This document shows, one piece after another, positions 36,336-45,552 of a stretch of DNA of 64,000 nucleotides. The notes beneath the pieces are model-generated. The model did not search any database, was not told where the DNA came from, and worked only from the letters and a program-made list of their open reading frames with translations. The stretch spans positions 620,001-684,000 of the forward strand of contig NZ_JAKEVY010000002.1 in NCBI RefSeq assembly GCF_021491375.1, given 5' to 3'. The position numbers and the translations under genes are program-made. This DNA is from Flavihumibacter fluminis. GTDB lineage: Bacteria > Bacteroidota > Bacteroidia > Chitinophagales > Chitinophagaceae. Position 1 is the stretch's first letter. Every line of letters begins with the position of its first letter.

Positions 36336-36566
36336 TTAATGGTAAACCCTTATTAGATTTGAAAACTACCAAACAACTGATTATCAGCTTGTTATTTTGA
36401 TCCAGTGCCACCCTATGCAAGAACTGAATTTGGTCATTGGTAAAACCTGCTAAACATTTGCAAAAAGTCAGGTGAAGTATTACTTTTACGCATCTTAAAC
36501 AAGCGTAAAAATTCGTAGTAAATACTTCAGGCTTTTACGGGTGTGAAAGCTGTAGTTTACCATTAA
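36336..36566. repeat. 12-bp inverted repeat pair flanking the polysaccharide operon promoter
   Basis: TTAATGGTAAAC at 36336-36347 is exactly inverted at 36555-36566. The 207-bp interior contains the predicted operon promoter, and the right arm ends 14 nt before the first start codon. It may be an invertible segment or a pair of regulator sites; no recombinase is encoded in this window. Confidence 0.5.
36457..36488 (+). promoter_or_regulatory. predicted promoter of the polysaccharide operon
   Basis: TTTG at 36457-36460, a 20-nt spacer and TACTTTTA at 36481-36488 fit TTTG-N19-21-TAnnTTTG with one mismatch. This predicts a leader of about 85-90 nt before the first gene. Inverted repeats overlap the -7 box. 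Confidence 0.5.
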
Positions 36567-36580
36567 ACCCCTGTTACCTC

Positions 36581-37384
36581 ATGAATCGTTTCTTGTTACC
36601 CATCTGCACTAAATTTAGTTGGATGTTCCTGGTAGTGGTTACCCTTTTTCTTGGCTCCTGTGCCAGTGTAGAAAAAGCAAGGTATTTCAATGAGTCAGTG
36701 CCATCACAGTATCCCCTGGTGGATGCCAACCTTGATCCCATCATTCAGAAAGCGGATATCCTTGGTATTACGATCAGTTCACTGAACCCGGATGCCAATC
36801 TCCCGTTCAATTCTCTAAATACCACTCCGGCTGGTTATTTCAGTAATACCAACAATTCAATGGCTCCTGTAGGCTACCTGGTAGATCCTGAAGGAGTTAT
36901 TACCTTTCCGATGCTGGGAAGATTACAGGCGGCTGGCTTAACCAAGGCACAGTTTACGGACTCTCTTGCAATAGCATTGAAGAGCCGGAAATTACTGGTG
37001 GATCCAATTGTGAATGTGCGGATACTTAATTTTAAAGTTACTGTTTTAGGGGAGGTTGGAAAACCAACCGTGGTTTCTGTTGCCAATGAACGCATCAGTT
37101 TACTGGAGGCAATAGGTATGGCAGGTGATCTTACATTAACTGCAAAAAGAGATAATGTATTATTGATCAGAGAAGAGGGAAATAAAAAAATTACGCGAAG
37201 GATTAATCTGAATGATGAATCCCTGTTCCGGTCTCCCTATTATTTTCTGAAGAACAATGATATCATCTATGTAGAGGCGAATAAAGCCAGGGTGCAGAGT
37301 ACCAGCCGGTTTACCACCCTGCTACCTGCTTTGCTTAGCGGTTTTGCATTACTTGCCATCATCATTGACCGTGTGGCCAGATAG
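36581..37384 (+). CDS. polysaccharide export lipoprotein (Wza/OPX family)
   Basis: This 267-residue outer-membrane export component has a lipoprotein signal with lipobox LGSC (Cys27). A Poly_export domain is recognised from DPIIQKADILGITISS through GYLVDPEGVITFPMLGRL, followed by one SLBB-type domain (KVTVLGEVGKPTVVSV to KNNDIIYVEAN). A C-terminal TM helix (LLPALLSGFALLAIIID) may cross the outer membrane as in other OPX proteins. It is the first gene of the operon and lies 29 nt before its expected partner, the Wzc-like protein. Confidence 0.92.
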   Translation: MNRFLLPICTKFSWMFLVVVTLFLGSCASVEKARYFNESVPSQYPLVDANLDPIIQKADILGITISSLNPDANLPFNSLNTTPAGYFSNTNNSMAPVGYLVDPEGVITFPMLGRLQAAGLTKAQFTDSLAIALKSRKLLVDPIVNVRILNFKVTVLGEVGKPTVVSVANERISLLEAIGMAGDLTLTAKRDNVLLIREEGNKKITRRINLNDESLFRSPYYFLKNNDIIYVEANKARVQSTSRFTTLLPALLSGFALLAIIIDRVAR

Positions 37385-37413
37385 TTCCATTCCTAACTCT
37401 GAAACAGTTTCCC

Positions 37414-39717
37414 ATGCCTCCAACACAGTACAAAACTTTCAAAGCGAAAGAGGACGATCTTTTTAAGCAATTGCTCCAGAAGTATTTACCCTTCTGGCCT
37501 TTGTACCTATTATTAGTTATTCTGTTCCTTGCAGCTGCTTATATCTACGGAAAAATAACCATTCCGGTTTATGAAGCGTATTCATCAGTAGTTATCAAGG
37601 ATGAATCAAAAGGTTTAAATGAATCCGAAATGTTGCAGGACCTCAACCTTTTCCGTGGTAAAAAGCTGGTTGAAAATGAAATTGAGATACTGCGTTCTCA
37701 TTCCTTTATTTCGGATGTGGTAAACAACCTCGGTTTATACGCAGATGTTATGGAAGAGAAGAAAGTGCAGAAGGCGCCGGCTTACCTGACTTCTCCCATA
37801 AAGTTGCGATTCAAGGATCCGACAAGAATCAAAAAGGTAGAAAAGATTCCTTTTACGTTTAACCGCGATGCCAGATCTGTAACAATTGGCAAGGATAATT
37901 TCCCGATTAACCAATGGGTTACTACCAAGTGGGGAGAGATCAGTTTTATTCCGAATTATAAATACAACGGAGATACGGTAACACGCAATCTCTATTTTCT
38001 ATTATATCCTAGCCAGGCAGTACAGGCATCGCTGATGAACCGGATCAAAGTAGTACCTGCCAGTAAACTGGCTACGGTTATCAATATTTCGATTAAGGAC
38101 CAGGTTCCTGATCGGGCAGAAGACATTTTAAATGAACTGGTAAAAGTTTATACAGAAGCAGAGATTGAAGATAAAAACCAGCGTGCGGCCAGTACGGTTG
38201 CCATGGTGGAGAATCGCATTCGTTCAGTAGCAGGCCAGCTGGATTCGGTTGAAAATGAAATTCAGCGTTACCGTACCAATACCGGTGTTATTGATATCAG
38301 TACACAAGGAAGACAGTACCTCGAAAATGTGGGCCAGTATGATCAGCAATTGGAACAAATCAAAAACCAGATAGCTGTTTTGAATGAAGTGGAGAAATTC
38401 ATTGTGCAGAAAGAGTCAACAAGCTCAGGTATTATACCCTCTGCAGTAGGTGTGAATGACCCTGCATTGAACCAGATGCTGGATAAACTGAATAACACCC
38501 AGTTACAGTTTGAAAAACTAAAGCGCACAACAGGCGAGAATAGTCCCATCCTGGTGAATCTGAAAGAGGAAATCGAAACACTGAAGCCGGGTATTCTTGA
38601 AAATATCCGCAACCAGAAGATCAACCTGAATATTACGCGGAACAGTATTGCGAGTACTGGTAACCGTTACTCTGCCATGCTGAGTACGATTCCGCAAAAG
38701 GAAAAGCAACTGATTGAGATCAGTCGCCAGCAGGCCATTAAAAACCAGCTCTATGCTTTTCTTTTGGAGAAAAGAGAAGAAGCGGCCTTATCCTTCACGT
38801 CAACAAACAAAGGCGATACCCGCATTATTGATAAAGCGTATTCATCTGTTCAGCCGGTTAGTCCGAATAAGTTCCTGCTTTACCTGGCTGCACTGGTAGT
38901 TGCATTAGGAGCGGGTATAGTATGGGTAAGTCTGAAAGAGGGACTGAATAAAAAGATCCTGTTCCGTTCTGAATTGGAAAAGCTTTCTCCCATTCCGGTG
39001 GAAGGGGAAATCCTGTATGATAGTTCCAAAGATCCCTTTATTGTAAGAAATGAAGTTGGGTCAAGGGTCAGCGGACAATTGAAAAGCCTTCGTAATAAAT
39101 TGTTTTTTGGCGCCAATAACAAACAGGTTAAAAAAGTAATAATTACATCTGCTTCCAGGGGAGAGGGAAAAGCCTACATAGGTTCTAACCTGGCAATCAG
39201 TCTGGCAATGACAAATGCCCGGGTTGTATTGGTTGATCTTGATTTTTATTCTCACGAAATCAGTTCCCTGTATGAGTTGGATAGCGCAAAAGGTATGGTT
39301 GAATACCTGCGCGGAGGCGCCTCTTTGGGTGCATTGCTTCATACAGATAAAACTACATCCGGACTCAGCATATTACCAGTTGGAGCAACCAATGATGGTA
39401 CTGCTGAATGGCTCATGAGTGGCAAATTGGAAGGGCTCATCAAGGAATTGGATGCCAGTTTTGATTATATCGTAATTGTTGGTCCGGCTTTTAGTGATGA
39501 TGTAAATATTCAGGCACTTTCACATATTGCTGACGCCAGTTTATTCGTTATCAGACAAGGAGTTACATCCAAAGCAGACCTTACCATGCTCTTGTATAAC
39601 GGGCATATGGAGGCACTTAAAAACCCTGGTTATGTATTTAACGCTGTTAAAGGTCGTGGCTGGGGTATTAGAATGTTTGGGAACGGATATGGGTATGGCA
39701 ACAATCCGGGTAAATAG
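37414..39717 (+). CDS. Wzc/GumC-like polysaccharide co-polymerase with degenerate BY-kinase domain
   Basis: This 767-residue inner-membrane protein controls polymer length and export. A first TM helix is at about 25-46, then the Wzz domain, a long periplasmic coiled-coil region (about 240-465) and a second TM (about 487-507). The cytoplasmic domain resembles bacterial tyrosine kinases but its motifs are altered. Walker A reads SRGEGKAYIG (K586 kept, the usual Ser/Thr replaced by A587). Walker A' reads VVLVDLDFYS. The Walker B Asp is replaced by V689 (FDYIVIVGPA). The C-terminal Tyr cluster is reduced to GNGYGYGN. Catalytic activity is therefore doubtful; a structural role is more likely. Confidence 0.9.
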   Translation: MPPTQYKTFKAKEDDLFKQLLQKYLPFWPLYLLLVILFLAAAYIYGKITIPVYEAYSSVVIKDESKGLNESEMLQDLNLFRGKKLVENEIEILRSHSFISDVVNNLGLYADVMEEKKVQKAPAYLTSPIKLRFKDPTRIKKVEKIPFTFNRDARSVTIGKDNFPINQWVTTKWGEISFIPNYKYNGDTVTRNLYFLLYPSQAVQASLMNRIKVVPASKLATVINISIKDQVPDRAEDILNELVKVYTEAEIEDKNQRAASTVAMVENRIRSVAGQLDSVENEIQRYRTNTGVIDISTQGRQYLENVGQYDQQLEQIKNQIAVLNEVEKFIVQKESTSSGIIPSAVGVNDPALNQMLDKLNNTQLQFEKLKRTTGENSPILVNLKEEIETLKPGILENIRNQKINLNITRNSIASTGNRYSAMLSTIPQKEKQLIEISRQQAIKNQLYAFLLEKREEAALSFTSTNKGDTRIIDKAYSSVQPVSPNKFLLYLAALVVALGAGIVWVSLKEGLNKKILFRSELEKLSPIPVEGEILYDSSKDPFIVRNEVGSRVSGQLKSLRNKLFFGANNKQVKKVIITSASRGEGKAYIGSNLAISLAMTNARVVLVDLDFYSHEISSLYELDSAKGMVEYLRGGASLGALLHTDKTTSGLSILPVGATNDGTAEWLMSGKLEGLIKELDASFDYIVIVGPAFSDDVNIQALSHIADASLFVIRQGVTSKADLTMLLYNGHMEALKNPGYVFNAVKGRGWGIRMFGNGYGYGNNPGK

Positions 39718-39795
39718 TCCGGCGCAGTATTCTTCCGCATTTCCAGACAGATAAAAAATTTAACGGATCGATCGTACCCGGTCTCAACCGCATGG

Positions 39796-41205
39796 ATGGG
39801 ACTGAGGAGGCGAAGCTTTGGCCGGAACCCAAGAAATATGAGAGCGAGAAACTTAAGCAGTAAATTCCTTCCTGCCTTTTTAAAGTCGGATAATGCCCGG
39901 ACCAGCCTTGCAATCAAAAATATTGTAGGGTCGCTCTTCGTGAAAGGAGGAAGTGTACTGATCAGCCTGGTGATCGTTCCATTGACCATTAGTTATGTGA
40001 ACGCCACCCAGTATGGAATCTGGCTCGCATTAAGTTCCATCATTGCCTGGTTCAGTTTTTTTGATGTTGGTTTAGGTAATGGCCTGAAAAATAAACTGGC
40101 AGAAGCCCTTGCTAAAGAGGACCGTGTTCTTGCCAGGACACTGATCAGCACCACCTACGCATTGTTGGTTTTGCTGGTTCTGGCATTTGTGCTGATATTC
40201 CTGGTGGTTCACCATTTTGTTAGCTGGAGTGCTATACTCAGTTTGCCCACCTCCATGGAAGCTGAATTACGAAGCCTGATATCACTGGTATTCATCCTTT
40301 TTTGTCTGCAGTTTATTCTTCAAACCATTGTTGTTATACTCACTGCGCACCAGCAGGTTTCTACTGCATCATTCCTAAGTTTTCTCGGCAACCTGCTTTC
40401 GCTGGTCTTTATTTTTATTTTGACCAAAACAACCGAAGGTAATTTACTCTACCTGGGATTGGCATTTAGCGCTACCCCTCTGGTTGTTTATTTTTTCTCC
40501 AGCCTGTTTTATTTCAAAACCAAATACCAGTTGATCGCTCCGTCTTTTGGAAGTATAAACTTTTCCTATTCCAGAATTCTGATGGGATTGGGAGTGAAAT
40601 TTTTTATAATCCAGATTGCTGCCATCATTCTGTATCAGACTACAAACATTTTGCTGCTCAAGTTATATGATGCAGATGAAGTGACTTCCTACAATATCAA
40701 CTACAAATATTTTGGTGTTATTACCATGGTATTCTCCATTGTGATGTCGCCTTTCTGGGTCGCTTTTTCAGATGCTTATCATAAAAATGATAAGATGTGG
40801 ATCAAACAAACAGTCAATAAGCTGCTCAAGATCTGGGCGCTGATTGCTGCAGGCGGATTGGTAATGCTCCTGGTGAGTGTACCCCTCATTAAACTATGGG
40901 TGGGGGATACGGTTCGTTATTCCCTGCACGCAGGATTTGCCATGTGGTTATATTTTGTAACCAGTTCCTTTGGGTCAATTTTTGTGTTTTTTATCAATGG
41001 AACAGGGAAAGTATTTCTTCAATTCCTGACCAGTATAATTGCCCCGATCCTGTTTATACCGCTGGCAATTTTGCTGGGGCGTTACCTGGGACAGGCTGGC
41101 TTGATCTATTCCTCCATTATATGCAATGTATATGGGATTTTTATTGCGCCGCTCCAATACAGAAAAATTATTCAGCAAACAGCAACCGGAATCTGGAATA
41201 AATAA
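39796..41205 (+). CDS. polysaccharide flippase (Wzx-like, MOP superfamily)
   Basis: This protein of up to 469 residues has about twelve to fourteen TM helices. It begins with the typical KNIVGSLFVKGGSVLISLVIVPLTISYVN segment (around residues 41-69) and has the YGIWLALSSIIAWF motif of the RfbX/Wzx family. It should flip lipid-linked repeat units across the inner membrane. The start is uncertain: ATG at 39796 is the longest, but ATG at 39838 (MRARNLSS) removes an atypical Arg-rich leader. It sits 78 nt after the co-polymerase gene, the largest gap in the operon. Confidence 0.9.
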   Translation: MGLRRRSFGRNPRNMRARNLSSKFLPAFLKSDNARTSLAIKNIVGSLFVKGGSVLISLVIVPLTISYVNATQYGIWLALSSIIAWFSFFDVGLGNGLKNKLAEALAKEDRVLARTLISTTYALLVLLVLAFVLIFLVVHHFVSWSAILSLPTSMEAELRSLISLVFILFCLQFILQTIVVILTAHQQVSTASFLSFLGNLLSLVFIFILTKTTEGNLLYLGLAFSATPLVVYFFSSLFYFKTKYQLIAPSFGSINFSYSRILMGLGVKFFIIQIAAIILYQTTNILLLKLYDADEVTSYNINYKYFGVITMVFSIVMSPFWVAFSDAYHKNDKMWIKQTVNKLLKIWALIAAGGLVMLLVSVPLIKLWVGDTVRYSLHAGFAMWLYFVTSSFGSIFVFFINGTGKVFLQFLTSIIAPILFIPLAILLGRYLGQAGLIYSSIICNVYGIFIAPLQYRKIIQQTATGIWNK

Positions 41206-41214
41206 ATCAACACT

Positions 41215-42504
41215 ATGAAAGTTCTCTGGTTCTGTAATACTCCTTCAAATGCTGCTGCTGAACTTGGTTCAACCAGTAAGGGAGGTGGCTGGATTTCATC
41301 TTTGGAAACACTGGTAACTGATCAAACCGATATAGACCTGGGGGTTGCATTTTTTTATCCATTGGAGCAAGACCGAACCATAGTAAAAGGGCGTACTACC
41401 TATTTTGCAGTTGCCCTTGAAGAAAAGGGACCAATTGGGAGGATCAAAGACAGGTTTTTATTGAATCTTCCATCAGATACCAAGTTGTACCGATTAATTC
41501 AGATTATTGATAAGTTCAAACCGGATCTTATACATGTATTTGGTTCAGAAGAAGTATTCGGGATGGTAGCCAAATATGTGACAACACCGGTGGTATTGCA
41601 TATTCAGGGAATACTGACGCCTTATCTTGATCAATGGTTCCCTAAAGGTGTTTCTAACCTGGCTATATTGAAGAAGAGTCCGATTAAGGATAGTTTAAGA
41701 GCAACCGGATTGTATTTTGATTATCGGACTATTTCCAAAATGGCAAAAAGGGAACGCCAGATATTCAAGTATTGTAAAAACTATATGGGAAGAACCTACT
41801 GGGATGAATCCGTTAGTCAATTATTATCTCCTGGTTCAACCTACTATAAATGTGAGGAAGTTATAAGACCCTTTTTTTTCTCCGTGCAATGGGAGCAACC
41901 AGCCAAAGAGGTACCATTTACTATTAGCACTACTATTAATCCCAACATTTATAAAGGACTTGATATAATACTGAAAACTGCAAAGTTATTGAAACAGCAA
42001 GCCGGGTTGGAGTTTCAGTGGAATATATATGGAATTAATGAAACACATCTGCTTGTGAGGCTTTTCGAAGGACTTTTGAAAGATACATTTAAAACGAATG
42101 GTGTTGTGTTTAAAGGTCCTGTCGACGCTGCTCAATTAGTTTCTGAATTACGCAAAAGCCATTTGTTTGTTCACCCCAGTCATATTGACAATAGCCCGAA
42201 TTCTGTATGTGAAGCCATGTTAATGGGAATGCCGGTAATAGCCGCAAATACTGGAGGTGTTGGATCTTTATTGGAACATCAAAAGGAAGGGATCCTTTAT
42301 CCGGATAACGATCAGTACTTACTGGCCCGGCATATATTGGATTTGGCAAAACAACCTGAGCAAGCAAAACAGTTTGGAGAGCAGGCAAGAATAAGGGCTA
42401 CCATCCGGCATAATCCAACCACTATTATTAAACGGCTGGAGGAGATATATACATCAATAGTACAGAACAGCAAATCGTCAACTGCCAATTTTCAAATGCA
42501 ATAA
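41215..42504 (+). CDS. glycosyltransferase family 4-like protein
   Basis: This 429-residue GT-B enzyme has an N-terminal acceptor domain (MKVLWFCNTPSNAAAE, GGGWISSLETL) and a C-terminal nucleotide-sugar domain. The latter has the SHIDNSPNSVCEAMLMGMPVIAA block, in which the conserved Glu of the E-x7-E-like motif is visible, followed by NTGGVGSLLEH. It should add one sugar to the growing repeat unit; donor and acceptor are unknown. Its TAA abuts the GTG start of the polymerase gene. Confidence 0.88.
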   Translation: MKVLWFCNTPSNAAAELGSTSKGGGWISSLETLVTDQTDIDLGVAFFYPLEQDRTIVKGRTTYFAVALEEKGPIGRIKDRFLLNLPSDTKLYRLIQIIDKFKPDLIHVFGSEEVFGMVAKYVTTPVVLHIQGILTPYLDQWFPKGVSNLAILKKSPIKDSLRATGLYFDYRTISKMAKRERQIFKYCKNYMGRTYWDESVSQLLSPGSTYYKCEEVIRPFFFSVQWEQPAKEVPFTISTTINPNIYKGLDIILKTAKLLKQQAGLEFQWNIYGINETHLLVRLFEGLLKDTFKTNGVVFKGPVDAAQLVSELRKSHLFVHPSHIDNSPNSVCEAMLMGMPVIAANTGGVGSLLEHQKEGILYPDNDQYLLARHILDLAKQPEQAKQFGEQARIRATIRHNPTTIIKRLEEIYTSIVQNSKSSTANFQMQ

Positions 42505-43749
42505 GTGAAAAGAATCCTTGAAATAATATTATTACTTGGTTTGATGGCAACATCAGGAATGCCATTGTTTATTGATAATGTGCCAGTCTTCCTGGTTTAT
42601 TTCGGATATGCAGCATTCTGTTTTCTGTATTTCAAAGTGAATTTGAGGTATTTTTTGCCATTCCTGCTTTTTTTTGCATTAATACTGTTCGTTCAATTGC
42701 TCAATACAGGTCAGCATTATTTACTTACTGCAGTTGCTCAGATAATGATCATGCTAACCGGAGTAATTACAGTTGATGTACTTAAAGAACGTTTTGTCAG
42801 CAGCTTTCTACAAATCATGACTTATATAGCAGTTATAAGTCTGATCTTCTTTATACCAATTTATTTGCAGCCATCACTCACTGATTTTCTGATTGCTAAT
42901 TTTCCCATACATGTTCCGATTGAAAAAGAATCCTATGGTATAAGACAAATCATCCATAGCTTTTTGTTTTTCAATTTTTCTCCTGATTTCAATTTTCGAA
43001 TTCGTAATGTGGGCCCCTTTTGGGAAGCAGGTGTTTATGGGGGGTACCTGGTAGTTACGCTGATTCTGAATTCTATACGAGAGAAATCGGTATTTAATCG
43101 GCGCGGTATTTTATTTATTATTTGCATTCTAACCACCTTCTCAACTACAGCGTACCTTGCCTTATTTCTTTTTATTGGTGTGTATTATGCAGTAAAAATA
43201 GGCAGTCCGATTCTGAGGGCTATAAGTATTCTTGTATTTGCAGTTGGTTTTGGTTATGCTTACTCCGAATTGGAGTTTCTTGGGTCAAAAATCGATGACG
43301 AATTAAAGTTGGTAGCTTATGATGCCCAGGTGCAGGGAGGGAATTCAAGGATGGCCAGCGCTTATCTTGATATTGTTGAATTGAACGAGAATAAATTATA
43401 TATATTTTTTGGTAGAGGTAACCACCCTGAACACAGGGTAGCAACTCGAGATAAGGCTGTACAAAGAAATAATGGCACAACGGATGTAATTGCAGTGTGG
43501 GGCATTCCTTTTTTTATTTGTTATGTTTTACTAATGGGAAGATCGATTCGTTCTTTCTGTTTGTATTATAAAGAGAAAACATATTTGGCTGTCCTGTTTG
43601 TGATTATAATGCTAACGCTTGGAGTGAGTGAGCCCTATTTCCGATTCGGGTTCTTTTATGCGTTAATTCTATTGTACATACCCTATGAGCGGGCTTTGGA
43701 GGCAGAGGACGCTGATCAGGACCTAATACTTCAACCTAATCTTGCATGA
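42505..43749 (+). CDS. O-antigen/exopolysaccharide polymerase (Wzy-like)
   Basis: This 414-residue membrane protein has about ten to twelve hydrophobic helices and a larger periplasmic loop with RNVGPFWEAGVYGG, the FWE-type motif common in Wzy and O-antigen ligase relatives. Later it has FFGRGNHPEHR and a C-terminal acidic tail. It should polymerise flipped repeat units in the periplasm. A GTG start directly follows the preceding stop, and its stop overlaps the next gene (ATGA). Wzy proteins are poorly conserved, so this relies partly on topology and position. Confidence 0.8.
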   Translation: MKRILEIILLLGLMATSGMPLFIDNVPVFLVYFGYAAFCFLYFKVNLRYFLPFLLFFALILFVQLLNTGQHYLLTAVAQIMIMLTGVITVDVLKERFVSSFLQIMTYIAVISLIFFIPIYLQPSLTDFLIANFPIHVPIEKESYGIRQIIHSFLFFNFSPDFNFRIRNVGPFWEAGVYGGYLVVTLILNSIREKSVFNRRGILFIICILTTFSTTAYLALFLFIGVYYAVKIGSPILRAISILVFAVGFGYAYSELEFLGSKIDDELKLVAYDAQVQGGNSRMASAYLDIVELNENKLYIFFGRGNHPEHRVATRDKAVQRNNGTTDVIAVWGIPFFICYVLLMGRSIRSFCLYYKEKTYLAVLFVIIMLTLGVSEPYFRFGFFYALILLYIPYERALEAEDADQDLILQPNLA

Positions 43750-44369
43750 GCCGCTTCACGTCCATCATAAATAAATTACGTATTAAAAAGCAGGACTATT
43801 CGGTTCGCTATTATTCTGCGTTAACCTATCTCTTTGCACGTATTTATGGAATCAAGCTGGGAAAAAATGTAATGTTTTTCAAGTTTACCACTTTTTTTAT
43901 GCAGGAGGGATCCCGGATAGAAATTGGAGATAATGTTCAATTCAGATCGGGAGTAGTAACTAATTTGTTTGGCTTGAATCACCGCTGTGTAATTTCAACC
44001 CACCGGCCTGGAGCAAGCATTAAAATAGGAAAGGGAAGTGGAATGAGTGGAAGTACTATTGGGTGCGCTACTTCTATTGAACTGGGAGAAGATGTTATGG
44101 TAGGTGCGAATACAGTGATCACAGATTTTGACTGGCATAGTATGAATCCGTACGACCGGAATGGAGGTGAGATTTTATCCAGGCCGGTAAAAATCGAAGA
44201 CAGGGTTTGGATTGGTGCCAATTGCCTGGTGTTGAAGGGAGTAACGATTGGAGAAAACACGGTGGTGGGTGCAGGTAGTGTGGTAAGTTCCAGTCTTCCT
44301 GCCAATATGATTTGTGCGGGCAATCCCTGTAAGCCGATTAAACCTTTGAAAACGACAAATGGGGGCTGA
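43746..44369 (+). CDS. hexapeptide-repeat O-acyltransferase
   Basis: This 207-residue protein has a left-handed beta-helix acyltransferase fold. Imperfect hexapeptide turns run through IEIGDNVQFRSG, IKIGKGSGMSGS, IELGEDVMVGANTVI and the final VWIGANCLVLKGVTIGENTVVGAGSVV. A TDFDWHSM segment supplies the likely catalytic His. It probably acetylates a sugar of the repeat unit. It overlaps the upstream polymerase gene by 4 nt and the downstream glycosyltransferase gene by 11 nt. Confidence 0.88.
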   Translation: MSRFTSIINKLRIKKQDYSVRYYSALTYLFARIYGIKLGKNVMFFKFTTFFMQEGSRIEIGDNVQFRSGVVTNLFGLNHRCVISTHRPGASIKIGKGSGMSGSTIGCATSIELGEDVMVGANTVITDFDWHSMNPYDRNGGEILSRPVKIEDRVWIGANCLVLKGVTIGENTVVGAGSVVSSSLPANMICAGNPCKPIKPLKTTNGG

Positions 44370-45552
44370 ATTTAAAAACGATAAACTGAATGTCTGCTTT
44401 GTAGGAACAAGCGGTTTCCCTTTCGGCCTGGCACAGGTTGAAAGGCAAAAGCTTATTTCCAAAGGATTACTTCAAGCTGGCGCATCTGTCCTTATTATAA
44501 ACAGGTATGGACAACAGCCGGAAGGCATAAGAATTGATCTATTACATGAGCCTTCTTTTGAGGGAATTCCATTTGTATATGCATCCGGTAATCCTTACCG
44601 ACCCGCTTCTTTCTGGCGTAGGAATTGGGGGAAACTAAAAGGTATGTTCAACGAGTTTTTCCTGGTGCGAAAGGAGAAAAGAAAAGAGGGAAAAACAGTT
44701 CTGCTGGTTTCAACACTTGAGTTTTATAATATCGTATTTTATAAAATGGTATCTGTCTTATTGCGGGTACCTATGGTAATTGACAATGTGGAGTTTTTCT
44801 CCGCCATGAATATTCCCAAATCAAAATTCGTGAAATGGGATAATCATTGGTACGACCACCTCGCCAGCAAGCTGGCCGATAAAGTAGTTGTGATCAGTCA
44901 TTTTCTAAAGGACATGGCTGCCAGGCAGAAAAAAGCTGAAGCTATTATTCAAATTCCTTCAATTGTAGAGTTTGAAAAATTCCAAACAAAAGAAGTAGCA
45001 AAAGAACCTTTTTTCCTGTATTGCGGGCATGCTGGATATTTTGAAGTGATAGCTTTTATTCTGAATGCTTATGAGCGGTTACCCGGTTATCCATATGCGT
45101 TATATCTTGTTTCAAATGGCGCAGCATGGGAGATGGACCGGCTTAAAAAACGCATTAGTGAAAGTCCGCGTGCGGATAGCATTAAATTGTTTTCCAGGTT
45201 ACCCATGCAGGAGTTGATTGATCTGTATATGACGAGTAAAGCCCTGCTGATTCCCTTGCGGCCTACCCCCCAGGACCAGGCCCGCTTTCCTCATAAAATC
45301 GGCGAGTATACTGCTGCCAGGAAACCTATTCTTTCCACCAAAATCGGCGAAGTTGATAAGTTTTTTAAGGATGGTGATACTGCCCTCCTGGCTGATCTGT
45401 ACGATGAAACAGCGTTTGCTGAAAAAATGAAACTGGTCATGGAGCAGCCTGAATTGGCAGAACAGATTGGCCTAAACGGATATAATCTTGGATTGCAGCA
45501 TTTCGATCATAAAGCGTTAGGGAGAAAATTAAAAACATTTTTGAGTGAATAA
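44359..45552 (+). CDS. glycosyltransferase (GT-B, GT4-like)
   Basis: This 397-residue protein has a GT-B layout: an N-terminal half starting LNVCFVGTSGFPFGLAQ with a VSTLEFYN strand, and a C-terminal half with PFFLYCGHAGYFE. The donor-site segment is LLIPLRPTPQDQARFPHKI followed by GEYTAARKPILSTKIGEV. No signal peptide is seen. It likely transfers one sugar during repeat-unit assembly on the cytoplasmic face. It overlaps both neighbours, indicating tight coupling. Confidence 0.86.
   Translation: MGAEFKNDKLNVCFVGTSGFPFGLAQVERQKLISKGLLQAGASVLIINRYGQQPEGIRIDLLHEPSFEGIPFVYASGNPYRPASFWRRNWGKLKGMFNEFFLVRKEKRKEGKTVLLVSTLEFYNIVFYKMVSVLLRVPMVIDNVEFFSAMNIPKSKFVKWDNHWYDHLASKLADKVVVISHFLKDMAARQKKAEAIIQIPSIVEFEKFQTKEVAKEPFFLYCGHAGYFEVIAFILNAYERLPGYPYALYLVSNGAAWEMDRLKKRISESPRADSIKLFSRLPMQELIDLYMTSKALLIPLRPTPQDQARFPHKIGEYTAARKPILSTKIGEVDKFFKDGDTALLADLYDETAFAEKMKLVMEQPELAEQIGLNGYNLGLQHFDHKALGRKLKTFLSE

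Larger units (their letters stand above)
36179..36580. other. 402-bp divergent regulatory region before the polysaccharide operon
   Basis: No gene is present. The region holds predicted promoters for both flanking genes (36257-36287 minus, 36457-36488 plus), a 12-bp inverted repeat pair (36336-36347 and 36555-36566) around the plus-strand promoter, and two nested inverted repeats overlapping that promoter (36474-36481 with 36521-36528; 36484-36491 with 36503-36510). Confidence 0.65.
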
